A program made the translations under genes and the position numbers. Of a DNA stretch of 64,000 nucleotides, positions 21,650-32,504 are shown in pieces. Source of the DNA: Caprella mutica (taxonomy: Eukaryota; Arthropoda; Malacostraca; Amphipoda; Caprellidae); NCBI GenBank assembly GCA_947561585.1, contig CANNZV010001465.1, forward strand, positions 1 through 64,000. The letters run 5' to 3'. Below the pieces are notes generated by a model. It ran no database searches. It saw only the letters and a program-made list of their open reading frames with translations, and had not been told where the DNA came from. Position 1 is the first letter of the stretch. Each line of letters opens with the position of its first letter.

Positions 21650-23035
21650 CAACCACACTCAACGAATCAACAGAGGTAACTGCGCTAACTGCGTCATATG
21701 CTCACATCTATGTTTTAATTATATTGTTGAACAGAACTGTAATTGAGAAGAAGCATTTCCGTATTGAATAAAATCAGTGGAATCATTCGGCTATCAAATT
21801 TTAGAGCGGCTACCAACAATATAAAAAGGATTAGTCAAGGTCAAGGTGTCCAATGTACAGATTCCTTTGTAATCAGGTCCGTCTTACTTATCTCAATCTC
21901 AATCCGTACTCACAATTAGTTCTCCACCCCGACTCATCAGGGAGTCAACTAATGGGGCATCTCCCCGTCTCTCCTTCTCATCTCTCTTTCTCTGCGCATC
22001 CACATCTCATGCAGCACCCTTCTTTTCTCCCTCCCATCTCCTCCTCCAAACAAAAAGCTCCCCAACACCTCGTCTCCACTCTCCTGTCTCGGCCTCTGCA
22101 GCTCCCCCAGCAAACATGAATGTATCTATTCGATGTCGAAACGACTCTGTATAACCTCTCTTCCGACATCGAATACCAGTAACAAATTAGACATGGTGAC
22201 ATCAAGTAGACATCAATCCGATATCCGTTTGCACCGCTAAACCGCATCATATTAAGTATATTTAGCATCGGAGCGATACCGTTATAACAGCGTTGAATAG
22301 AAAGATAAATTACGACATCCAACATACATAGGGATTCTCTATCGAACAGACGCCTAATTATATATCTAATATGCTTCGAAACGATATCCACTTGCATACA
22401 ATAAATAAATAAAAATAGAAAATTCTTACTTCATTAAAATAACGTAGGTACTGTACGTTTAGATGCATATCAATTTGATTAATGTTACATAGTGTAATAT
22501 ATAAATTAAATGGGAAGAAATGAAGTGACGTGTCCGGGAATCGTTCGTGGGTCCAACCGTCGTCGTGCCTGTAGCTCTGTCACTTTGCCACCGTGGATGC
22601 ATTTGATTAAAAAAAAATTTCATATTAAATGACCCGGGGATACTTAAAGAAATTTTAAAGTGAATAAAACAATACAGGCAAGCACCGCTTTTATAACCAA
22701 AATCACAACTTATTGTTATTACAAATAGTAATGAGTTGGTCAAATTTTCATATAATTGTAACTCCTTAAAAATTTCGATCTCTATGAGTTCAAATTAAAG
22801 AAAATGTTTTGAGGCCACGACTTAGAATACAGATGAAAGCTCTGTGATGAAAGTTCAAAGTAATGAATGCATTAATTAAAATTTGACCATAGATTAACTC
22901 TCACTCAGTAAATATAGGTCATGATAGTTGAGTAATTAGTCTGATATTTTGACTCATATAATTGTGTTTCATTGAACAATCATGAATTTTGTGCTCTGTG
23001 AAATATTTTTAGCAATAGGATATATGTTCCAAGTT
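21650..23035. other. DNA upstream of SERINC, no gene seen
   Basis: This should hold the SERINC promoter at its left edge. 21960-22115 is a C/T-rich tract (CTCC, CTTCTC words) whose open frames are compositional. The rest is AT-rich and unrecognised. Confidence 0.4.
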
Positions 23036-23039
23036 ATTA

Positions 23040-23475
23040 ATAGGGTCTATATTTTCGAACACGTGACAAAGGAAAATATAATAATCATTATTTAACTACT
23101 ATTTAATTAGTAACATAATAGCTGAAGGTATGATATCAATTGAAATAAAAGTTAAATAATGATTATTATATAGATTTATTGAGTCTGATTACCACTTTAA
23201 GTTTATTATCTATAATATGAATCACTAAATTTTAATCGTCTCATTTGCAGCTTTTGGCACTAGGTGGAAGCTCAAGTTATCGGATATGGGGTTAAGCATT
23301 TTACGTAGAAAAATTATTTATGTATTGATTTTTATTTCTAAACTTGTATTTTACGTACTGGTATCATGGATACCAATTTAAGTAAGAGTTTAATAATGAT
23401 AATTATTATATTTATTTCTTACATATTCGAAAATGTGGAACCGTCCGATAACACAGAATTTACTCCAAAATGGAA
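23040..23475. mobile_element. MITE with ends related to 4772 and 30187
   Basis: Internal ends ATTTTCGAACACG at 23050 and CGAAAATGTGGAACCGTCCG at about 23429, followed by ATAACACAGAATTTACTCC. The long AT-rich centre contains AAATAATGATTATTATA repeats in both orientations. The left border is uncertain. Confidence 0.5.
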
Positions 23476-23529
23476 CATGTTAAATAGCCCATCAACTATT
23501 AATTATTTACGTTTAGTAGATGTTTAACG

Positions 23530-23860
23530 TCTGCTTCGGAACCAAAATCCATTTCGCTGACGTCAAAAGGAAATGAAATACAAGGGACTGGAAGAAGCAG
23601 TCAGAAAGGAAAGTGGCTCCATGGATAAAGTCACGACGCTCATGGATGCTAAAAAGCTGCTCCGTGAATGCTGTCACTTATCGAAGAATGTGACAAAAAT
23701 GCTCACAAGCACCGGTGGTTGCACTCAAGGATGGAAGGGAGAAGTGAAGAGGTAATAGTAAATGAAGCCTACGAGCTTACCTAACACAAAATCTAAGACC
23801 TCGTAATTGTAGAGCATAACCCTAGCGCTATCCTCTAAAATTGCATGGAGAGTTGAAACA
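23530..23860 (+). repeat. Dispersed repeat S, copy 2
   Basis: The partner of 13590-13930. A 60-aa frame (23573-23755) is open here and decayed in the first copy. It is Lys/Cys-rich and not recognised. Likely part of a mobile element or old gene duplicate. Confidence 0.65.
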
Positions 23861-23864
23861 TGGT

Positions 23865-24300
23865 AAACATAAAATAGACAATACATAATCCAAATTACAA
23901 CAGTTTGGGACCCAAAGGACGCTACCCTCTTCTCTTCTATTCACCAAAGACAGCTTCAGGAACCCCTCAGGGCTTATTTATAATAAGCAGTTTAAAATAG
24001 ATTCATCACCATTTCGTTCTCACGGTACTGGAGGAACACTGTTCAACAACCGATGTTCTAGTATTGCTTAATTTTCGTTGATACAGTTCACAATCGCACT
24101 AGCGTGTCAATGCTCAATCGTATACCTTTACAACTGCCGTAGTGTCGTTAGTCCCCTATAAGTATATTAATTATTGGGTATAGTTTAAAGGGAGCACTAT
24201 GTATGTTATATAGAAAGGTACAATTCAATTGAATGGAAATAATTCATACATTTCTATACGTATTATAAAACAGGAAGATAAGAAAATGAATTTCTAATTT
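23865..24300. other. Intergenic DNA, nothing recognised
   Basis: No coding signal or obvious repeat. Confidence 0.4.
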
Positions 24301-24304
24301 TGAA

Positions 24305-24480
24305 ACGATTTTTTTAAAACTACGTATCTGGTTTCGCACTTCTGGTCGAAGTATAAATTCAGATATCGTTTGGAAACAGACATGCCGACGTCAAGATGAT
24401 GCTGTTAAAACCATGTATCGGTTTTAGTGTTTCTACTCAAAGTGTAAATTCAGATATCATTTAGAAACAGACATTCTGAT
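24305..24480 (-). repeat. Two tandem copies of an about 85-bp unit
   Basis: Shared words: AAATTCAGATATC, GAAACAGACAT and ACGTATCTGGTTT versus ATGTATCGGTTTT. The repeat lies immediately 3' of the second retrotransposon's ORF, so it may be the element's 3' UTR. Confidence 0.6.
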
Positions 24481-24485
24481 ATCTA

Positions 24486-26816
24486 CTATGAGTCGAAATG
24501 GTTGCTAAGTCGATACCCACCGTTAGCGCTACGAATTCGACAGCAAACGGCATCGAATCGACATTCATATGTTTGTTGGGCCACCGCCTGCCCCCTTTCA
24601 CCCTCCAACTCCTTACACTCCAAGATAAAATGCTCCTCATCCTCTCTGTCTGCTCCACACAACCTACACCTGTCGCTCTCTTCACCCCATCTTCTACATT
24701 CCAACCTCAAGCATCCCGTCCTTGCCGCGAACCACAGCCTTGATGCCATTCCCCCCTCATGATCCTCCTCCTTCATCTCACTCTTAAACCTCCCGTACAG
24801 TCTCAGACTGCTCTTCCACTCAACCTCCTCTCTCCACTCCGCGTGCACCACCTCCGCGACTTTTCTCTTCACTTCTTCCTTTGACATTGCCTTTAACTCC
24901 CCCTCATCAATCCCCGCCCAGCTCATATACTTCCTCGTGTCCTTCATCCACTCACTCCCCTTCACCTGTGCGTTTCTCATCACTCTGGCCAACAACTTAT
25001 TCTTCCCCTGTTCCACTCTCCTATAGTACTGTAGCCTTCCTCGTGCCACTCTACTCTTCATTGTGCCTATTCCTATGTCCCCCCTCATCCCTGCTATTGC
25101 TACATTCCTCGGTGCACCCAACATTCTACGCATAGCAACATTCTCCTGCCTCTGCAGACTCTCCACATCCTCCACCCTCAGCTTCACCACCTCCGACCCA
25201 TACAACACACTTGGTAACACCACACCCTTCCAGTAACTTTTCCCTATCATAACCTTATGGCATCCCTTCTCTATGACTGAGTAGGTCATACCACTCAATC
25301 TCTTCGCCTTTCCGACCATATCACTCCTCTGCTTCTCAAACATATTTCTCCTGCTCTGCACTCTCACCCCCAAATATCTCACCTCTTCCACAACCAATAT
25401 TCCCTCAATCTGCTCCACCTGCCTCTCAACATTGAACAAGAGTACCTGGCTCTTTCCATCATTCATCTCCAGTCCATATCTACTAGCCACCCGTCTCAAC
25501 TCCCTCACCCCCTCCTGTGCCTCACCCACACTCCTTGCCAAAATCAACCCGTCATCTGCAAAAAACAAACTCCTCAACTTCACATCCCCCACTCTGACTC
25601 CCTCCAGCTTCATCCTCAATGCCTCAATAATCTTAAAAGTTATCAACTTAAACAACACCGTTGATGCCGTACAACCTTGTCTAATTCCGCTCTCCACCTC
25701 CACCTCAACATCCCTCTGCTCACCCATCACCAACCTCGTACCATCCTCACTATACACCCTCTTGAACAGCTCCACAACTCTCCCCTTTATCCTATACTCC
25801 TGCAAAACCTCCAGAATCTTTTCCCTCTTGATCGAGTCAAATGCCTTTTTAAAGTCAACTGCCACAACAACCATCTCCTCCCTCCTCTTGAATACCTCAT
25901 GTACACACTCCTGCAGCATAAACAGGTTGTCCGCAATCATGCCCCCCTGTGTGAACCCCACCTGCTCGTCCCTTCTCATCCCGTTCTCCTCAATCTGCTC
26001 CTCTATCCTGTCTCTCAACACTCCCATAAGAATTTTATAGGAGATGTCCGTCATAGCTATGGGTCTGAGCTGCTCCACTGTTGGCCGTGTATTTTTTGGT
26101 ATCAAGACAGTCCTTGACCCTTTCCAACTCTCTGGCATCTCCCCCGTCTCCACCACCCTCCGAAAACCTCCCACCATTGCACTTATAAACACCTCACTTC
26201 CCTCCAATACCTTATACATCTCCGGCTTCAATCCATCTATTCCTCCCGACCTTCCGTTCTTCATCTTCTTCATAATCTTTCTGATCTCTTCTTTTTCTAC
26301 AATCACATCCATAACCTTGATGTGTCTGTACGGGTCCACCACCACTCTAGGTAATACCAATCTTCTTTCCTGTCTCTCCTCCTCTCTCTCTTGATCTCTC
26401 CTTACATCTAACTCTCTCTCATACATTGTTCTTCTCTCCTCAGTCCACATTTCTTCCATTTTGTTTGGATGGGTCTTGTAGACCCCCTGCCAGAACCGTT
26501 CCACCTCCTCCCTCATTCTCCCTCCCTCCAACTCCTCACCAGCCTCATCGTATATCTTCAGCTCCCTTTTTTTCTTCTCCACTCCACGTTACTTATTTAT
26601 TCTCTCCCACAATGTTCTCTTATCTCCTGCCTTTATCTCCCTCGTCATCCTCTCCTCAAATATTCTCATTTCTTCGGCTATCATCACTTTCACCCTTTCC
26701 TTTTGCTCGATATAATTCTTCCAAGCCTCTTCTTTCTCCTGTGCACTTCTACTGTTCCTATGTACTTTATTTAAATTTCTTCTACTCTTTATTGCCCTCC
26801 TTATTTCATTGTTCAT
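24486..26816 (-). pseudogene. Retrotransposon 2 reverse transcriptase with C-terminal Cys/His motif
   Basis: A single stop (26589-26591) separates the linker (26816-26592) from the 698-aa reverse transcriptase frame (26582-24486). Motifs in order: GGIDGLKPEMYKVL, LRPIAMTDISYKIL, VAVDFKKAFDSI, SGIRQGCTASTVLF, FFADDGLIL and YLGVRV, so all catalytic palm blocks are present. Near the C-terminus is CRLCGADREDEEHFILECKE, a Cys-x2-Cys...His-x4-Cys pattern thought to bind nucleic acid. It would copy the element RNA onto nicked target DNA. The frame ends at TAG 24486-24488. An extensive C-rich antisense frame on the + strand is a shadow. Confidence 0.85.
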
Positions 26817-27790
26817 CCATGGTTGCTCCTTCTCCCTTTCCTCCTTCTGTATTTGGCCTTCAGTGTTTCATCCGCAGCATCTCTGATCATTCGATTTACA
26901 TCCTCTATTTTCACTTCACCTATCCCCTCTAAACTCTCCTCCATTTTTTCCTTAAACCTCTGTACCCTATTCTCATCAAACCTATAATATTCCTTTTCAT
27001 GCCATTCTACACCAATTCTACTTTCCTTTTTCTTTGTCTCCAAATGAACCACCAGCATACAATGGTCCGAAATTTCAATTATTTCCCTCTTTTCATCAAT
27101 CATCATATCCTTAAATCTTCCATACATTCTCTCATTTACCATCATTAAATCTATTGCACTCTTTTGCTCTCCTCTCTCCCATGTGTAGGTGCCCTCACAC
27201 TTCTGGTCACAATTCAGCAAAATCATGCTAAACCTCTCAATAAACTCATTTATAATCCTCCCATTTCTATTTTCCACTTGTTCCCCTAAATATCCCAGAT
27301 GTCCATTTAAATCCCCCATAACCATCAGATACTTTCCCTCCAAATCCCCCACTCTCACTATATCCCCCACTTCTCTCATTATCAGCTCATTAAATAGTCC
27401 TATTTCTACTTCAATTCCTGTCTTCAGGTATGCTATTACTATGCTTGTGTTCATGTCTCCCATTTTACCCTCCAAATGCAATATATCCTTACTCCTTGTC
27501 TCTCTCTTTACAATCTCCATCTCATTCTCCCTATAAGCACAGAGAATTCCCCCTCCTTTTCTATCCTGCATGCCTCTCATACTTTGTAGAATTCCTATTC
27601 CCTCCCCCACTCTAACATCATCAATTTTCTTTTGGGTCTCAGTCAAACAAATTATCCTATTCTCCTTGACCATGTCAAGTATTTCCATCGCTTTTCCCTG
27701 ACTTAACCCCTGCACATTCATCAACATAATTTCTAACACTGTGTTTACCTTGCTCCTCTCCCTCTCCCCCCCACCATTCCCCTCTGCCAT
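26813..27790 (-). pseudogene. Retrotransposon 2 APE endonuclease
   Basis: 325 residues with the APE fold motifs: IMLMNVQGLS, ICLTETQKK, VIAYLKTG, VMGDLNGHLG, SAIDLMMVN and EISDHCMLVV. It nicks target DNA to prime reverse transcription. The frame ends in TGA overlapping the ATG of the next frame (ATGA at 26816-26813). In related elements endonuclease and reverse transcriptase are one protein, and the bases here encode the expected PWMNNEIR junction in the shifted frame, so I read this as a 1-nt frameshift rather than a programmed restart. Confidence 0.8.
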
Positions 27791-28030
27791 CCTCCATTTC
27801 TCCTCACCCCTCCAAAATTTTCTTTGGGTCTTACACCTCTATTTTCATATTCTTCTTTCTCACTCTCCTCAGTCTCCTGCTCCATTCTAACTATTCTTCC
27901 TCTCCTAATCTTAAATATGCCGACAATTCCACTTCTTCTCACCCGTAACTCCTCTCTCTTTCTCTTTCTGTTAGATCTCTATTTATGTACACCCTATCAA
28001 AACTCTCTGACTGGCGTAACTTCTTAGTAA
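27780..28030 (-). pseudogene. Retrotransposon 2, C-terminal end of ORF1
   Basis: The minus strand reads RVYINRDLTEREREELRVRR and continues with a Lys/Arg/Glu-rich tail ending in Gly/Arg repeats. The pattern (INRDLTEREREE) resembles the end of RNA-binding ORF1 proteins of non-LTR elements. Its upstream part is missing, so the element was 5' truncated at about 28030. Confidence 0.6.
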
Positions 28031-28679
28031 CCTAGCTTAAATTACTTGTAATATTTAGTTATTAAGTATGGTGAATTGCCCACATAAATAAATATATAAT
28101 TAATTTTTCATAATTTAATAATGAATAGAATAATTTTTCCTATTCAAAAACAATCAAAAGTTTAGAAAAAAAATGCATTTTCGAGGTATGATATATGTTT
28201 CAGGTATTATAATTTAAAAGTATGTACCTAGCTATGTATTTGAACTAGGCCTAATTTTTGGTAAATTCCTTGTTCATGTCCCTATTTCCAGAGATGGGCG
28301 GGAAAGTACTTCCCAAGTACCAAGTAAAAGTACTAAGTAACAAGTAAGTACTTCAAGTACTACTTGAAGTACTTTCTAAAAAGTACTTAGAATAATTACT
28401 TAGAAGTACTTTTTACAAGTACTTGTTACTTTCCAAGTAAAAAGAACTTTGCAAAGTACATTTTTTCCTTTCAGTCAAGAGATTTTAAAAGATTAACCAA
28501 ATTTTATTCTTTTTCTCATCAAAACTGTATTTACAGCAACTGGATAAAAACTAGAGTTTGAAGAGGTCCAACATGTTGGAAAATTGTTTGTCACGCAGTA
28601 AAATTAAAAACTTTATCAAACAGTAGAATCGAAAACTACACAGAGAAAAAAGTTTACTCATATTTAATGGGTCAACAAT

Positions 28680-29225
28680 TTATGCTTTGAATCAATTTAT
28701 TACCTGAGTTGGTTTGACTATATTCATGTTTTCATGTGTGTCAAAACAACTATGATGTGTGTGTCACCAAACATAGTTAATTCAAATCATTTTATGGATT
28801 GAATCAACTTACTATGAGAGTTGGAGTTACATATTGGGAGTTTGAACATATGTTAAAACAACTAGGACATAGTGTGTTGAAGAAACTCACAAAGATTGTC
28901 AATTCAATGTATCTGGTGTATGAATTAACTTACTATGAGAGTTGACGCTACTTTTTTGAAGTTAAGGTGCGAGTTAACTCAACTCTGATATAGTGTGTTA
29001 TAGTAACCCACAAAGACTGTTAATCCAATGTATTCTGCAGTGTATGAATTAACTTACTATGAGAGTTGGCGCTACTTTTTTGTAAGTTTAGGTGTGACTT
29101 AAAACAACTATGACATAGTGTGATAATGTAACCCACAAAGACTGTTAATCTTATTTATCTGGTGTATAAATTAACTTACTATGAGAGTTAGTGCTACTTT
29201 TTTTTAAGTTTAGGTGTGAGTTCAA
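28680..29225 (+). repeat. About 122-bp tandem repeat
   Basis: The word AACTTACTATGAGAGTT recurs at about 28805, 28926, 29050 and 29171 (spacing 121-124), followed by CTACTTTTTTG and later AACTATGACATAGTGTG-like text. Lies inside the hAT-type element. Confidence 0.85.
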
Positions 29226-29674
29226 TCAAATGAGTAAGTGGCAACTTATGCTTTCCTCAAAGCTAATTTATTCGCATAACACTTTTCAGTTCAAATCTTG
29301 TTTCAAGTGTGTTACGTGTTGAATGTGAACGCTCCTCAATACCATTTTAGTTTAAGTGCAAACAATAGCGTTATATGCCTTTAATATTATTATCGCTGCC
29401 GATCGATTATTAATTATTTCCATTAATAAATTGATAAATGTCTGCCTAAATATTCTAAAATATTTGTGATTGATAGTTTGGTGGCTTTATATTGGTAGTT
29501 ATTTGAAGAGCTGATTATCAGTATATAACTTTTATAATAATAAATTTTGATTACTGCCTTCCAGTTTGTAAACTGATATCCAAACTAATTTTCCTAAATT
29601 ATTATATGTTAACTTATTTAAGCATCATACCTACCTAGCTGTTTTTATTTTTTCAGTGTCAATACCTTCTACAT

Positions 29675-30143
29675 GGGGTACGGTCAAGAGCCCCCCCCCC
29701 CCCCGGTCAAGAGCCCCCCGGTCACGAGCCCCCCCGGTTATGAGCCCCCCTAGGTCATGAGCCCCCCCCCCCCCCCCCGGTCACGAGCCCCCCCCCTCCC
29801 TGTTTTTCCACCCTTATTTACCTAGTTAAACAAATGAAGAATTACTTAGATAGAAATAAGTGAGAGTTACTAATGTAGTTTGTTGTATCCGCTAGTTTGT
29901 TGTACTGCATACTTCATGATTGTTTAATGATCTGGCAGGGGGGTTCGGGGGCGGCACGCCCCCCGATATACATGAATTTTATGTCTCTTCACTAATGAAC
30001 TACAAAAGTGTCAATAAGGATTAAATAGTATAGGTAAATAAGGATTTAAAAACAGGGGGGCTCATGACCGGGGGGGCTCTTGACCGGGGGGGCTTATGAC
30101 CTAGGGGGGCTCATGACCGGGGGGGGCTTATGACCTACACCCC
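29675..30143 (+). mobile_element. Foldback element FB1: shared core with GGTCAWGAGCCCCCC arms
   Basis: Starts GGGGTACGGTCAAGAGCC and ends, reversed, GGGGTGTAGGTCATAAGCC. The flanks TTCTACAT and TGCTACAT match 7 of 8. Each arm is a short tandem of GGTCATGAG followed by C runs, inverted between left (29681-29812) and right (30054-30138). CTGTTTTTCCACCCTTATTT at 29800 and AAATAAGGATTTAAAAACAG at 30033 continue the stem. The core 29871-29970 (GTAGTTTGTTGTATCCGC, CTTCATGATTGTTTAATGA, CTGGCAGGGGGGTTCGGG) recurs in FB2 and FB3. Confidence 0.85.
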
Positions 30144-30186
30144 TGCTACATAGGCTAGGCAGTTACTGCGCTGTCCTCAGAATAGG

Positions 30187-30350
30187 GTAAGTTCCAAATT
30201 ATCAGGCTATTTCAAATTTTCGGTCACGTATGAAATATAGTATATAGCTACCTAATAGCTAATTAAAATAAAAGTTAATTTAATATAGTTTTTCTTACGC
30301 GACCGAAAATGTGGAGCCGTCCGATATTTCGGAACTTATCCTAGTATCTT
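30187..30350. mobile_element. Small MITE nested in the hAT-type element
   Basis: About 165 bp with roughly 40-bp inverted ends: GGGTAAGTTCCAAATTATC and, reversed, GGATAAGTTCCGAAATATCG, each followed by ATTTTCGGTC. Related ends occur at 4772, 23429 and 44827. Confidence 0.75.
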
Positions 30351-30619
30351 AAGTTAAGTGGTCTGATAATCTATATATTTTAAAACTAGTTGGTGTACCT
30401 ATAGGTAGGGTTACACAGCCAAATTCGGTTCTTTAATTTCTAATTGTGACCCTATTAAGAGAGTCTCAAAATCATTCTGAAATTAGTTTAGTTATATACT
30501 GAATTGTTGAACATCATAATTTAAGCTCAATTTATGATAGGTTCTATTCATGTTTCTGAGATAAGAGACCGCAGTTAGTTAAAGTGCCGCAATTTACCTA
30601 CTTGACCCTAGTTTCTATG

Positions 30620-31309
30620 ACTGGGAGAACTCCATCCAGGGATTTAGCAGGGAGAACTCCAACCAGAGGTGAGCCTTTTGATATATTATACTTTCTTGGT
30701 ATTTAATTAAAGTCTACATTATGAGTTTATAATGAACAAAATTAGCTAGAAAAATCCATTGCATTTATTAGAGCTAAATTTATACTGCATCTGAAGATTT
30801 ATAATTAGTTTAACATTTTATATAAATAATTTAATTACCTATATGAAAGAATTCTCAGTTAATAATTCTTTTCATTTATTTATTAATATATGGTTTTCTA
30901 TATTTTCTGAATTTACTTTCAGATCTTCATGAAGAATTGATGAAGTAGATCAACGTCATTAACTATCGGAGTCCTCTTCAATTCCTTTGAATGGTTCAGG
31001 AACAATTATGCTAGGTCAAAGTAAGTATTTGAAAATATTAGATGATTTCTAAATATGTATTTGCAATATGATTAGCTCTTACTTTTTCATATGCTCTTAG
31101 GGATTCCAGACATGAAAAGAATATCGAAGCTGTCGCTATCTCATCACAAAAGGAAAAAGAGTAGGTGATGTTATTGATAATGTATATGAACGATACTGTG
31201 AATTTCTATTCAATATATATTAATATACGAATCTCTTATTTCAGGAATTGGCAACCTACAGTCGTGAAAGAAAGAGACGAGAATTCAAATTAAACTTCTA
31301 AATAATAAA
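30620..31309 (+). other. Candidate small spliced transcript inside the hAT-type element
   Basis: Four possible exons: end of exon 1 at 30668 (CCAGAG|GTGAGC), exon 2 30923-31020 (TTTCAG| ... |GTAAGT), exon 3 31101-31160 (TCTTAG| ... |GTAGGT), exon 4 from 31245 (TTTCAG|), with AATAAA at 31304-31309. An ATG at 31008 reads through both junctions in phase (A|GG and A|GA) to TGA at 31265-31267, giving a 31-aa basic peptide with DMKRISKLSLSHHKRKK. Splice motifs and phase agree, but the peptide is unrecognised and short; it may be a captured gene piece, a long non-coding RNA or chance. Confidence 0.3.
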
Positions 31310-31544
31310 TCTAAAACTTAAATGTTTATATTTCGTTTTCAATTTGACCTTGGTAATTCTATTAGCATATTTCAATATCAGTGCCTATGAGTAAGATGAA
31401 TTGCACTAAAATATGGTTTAGAAGATAAAGGCTTTATCATTAATTTATTATTCATTAAGTTATATGTATAGTGACTGAAAAAGTCTTGTAAAAAGTCTGG
31501 CTACTGCTAACCAGACCGATATTTCAACCTACACTATAATAGTT

Positions 31545-32010
31545 GATATACATTTACTTAGTTTACAAGTAGTTGATATAACCAACACGAGAAGATGATA
31601 TAACCTACACGAGTAGTTGGTATAACCTACACGAGTAGTTGGTATAACCTACACGAGTAGTTGGTATAACCTACACGAGTAGTTGGTATAACCTACACGA
31701 GTAGTTGGTATAACCTACACAAGCAGTGGGTATAACCTACACGAGTAGTTGATATAACCAACACGAGTAGTTGATATAACCTAACCGAGTAGTTGATATA
31801 ACCTACATGAGTAGTTGATATCACCTATACGAGTAGTTAATGTAACCTATACGAGTAGTTAATGTAACCTACACGAGTAGTTGGTATAACCTACACGAGT
31901 AGTTGGTATAACCTACACGAGTAGTTGGTATAACTTACACGAGTAGTTGGTATAACCTACACAAGCAGTTGGTATAACCTACACGAGTAGTTGGTATAAC
32001 ACATAGGAGT
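31545..32010 (+). repeat. 22-bp minisatellite
   Basis: About 21 units containing AGTTGGTATAACCTACACGA with GT completing 22 bp, more diverged toward both ends, fading by about 32100. Inside the hAT-type element. Confidence 0.93.
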
Positions 32011-32504
32011 GATTGGAGAAACATACACAAGTAGTTGATGTAACCTTGTTCTGTAGTTGTTTTAACCATTACATATTATTGGTTCAACCATCACGAGCAG
32101 TTTTGACTATCACAGGTAGTTGTTGTGACCATCGGGAATTAAAAATAATCAACTCACATATGTGTTGTTTTAACCAACGTCAATTTAACTCATATTAAAT
32201 AGTACCTGCAACTCACCACGTAGGTAGGCGCACAGATAAACCATAAAATTTAGTCAAAACCAATCAAATATGATTTGATTCAACTAATCCTTTCTCTGTG
32301 TGTAATACTGTAAGATATTGTATACTTTTATGTGACGGTGAATATTTATATATTCTGACATACAATCATGTATAGAGACTATGAGTTATATTGACCGATT
32401 AAAGTACATTGAATATAATTATTTTGTGATACCTAGATATCACAACCAATATTTACCAAACACATTGACGAATTATAAGCGTGTGGACGTGTACAGTGTG
32501 TCAC

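Larger units (their letters stand above)
24305..28030 (-). mobile_element. Non-LTR retrotransposon 2, APE endonuclease type, nearly intact
   Basis: On the minus strand: tail of an ORF1 (28030 to about 27780), APE endonuclease (27790-26813), linker and reverse transcriptase (26816-24486), then a short 3' region with a tandem repeat. Only one frameshift and one stop separate it from an open ORF2. It is 5' truncated within ORF1. The sense strand is markedly purine-rich (many AGG, AGA, GAG codons), unlike retrotransposon 1, suggesting an unrelated family. The clade is not resolved; a C-terminal Cys/His motif is present. Confidence 0.85.

Noticed and set aside
26813..26816. ATGA stop-start overlap as programmed reinitiation between endonuclease and reverse transcriptase
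   Set aside because: Endonuclease and reverse transcriptase are normally one protein and the shifted frame continues the expected linker, so a 1-nt frameshift is simpler.
24498..27536. Long + strand frames (up to 202 aa) over 24.5-27.5 kb
   Set aside because: Antisense shadows of the purine-rich retrotransposon 2 ORFs; Ser/Pro/Leu-rich without family motifs.
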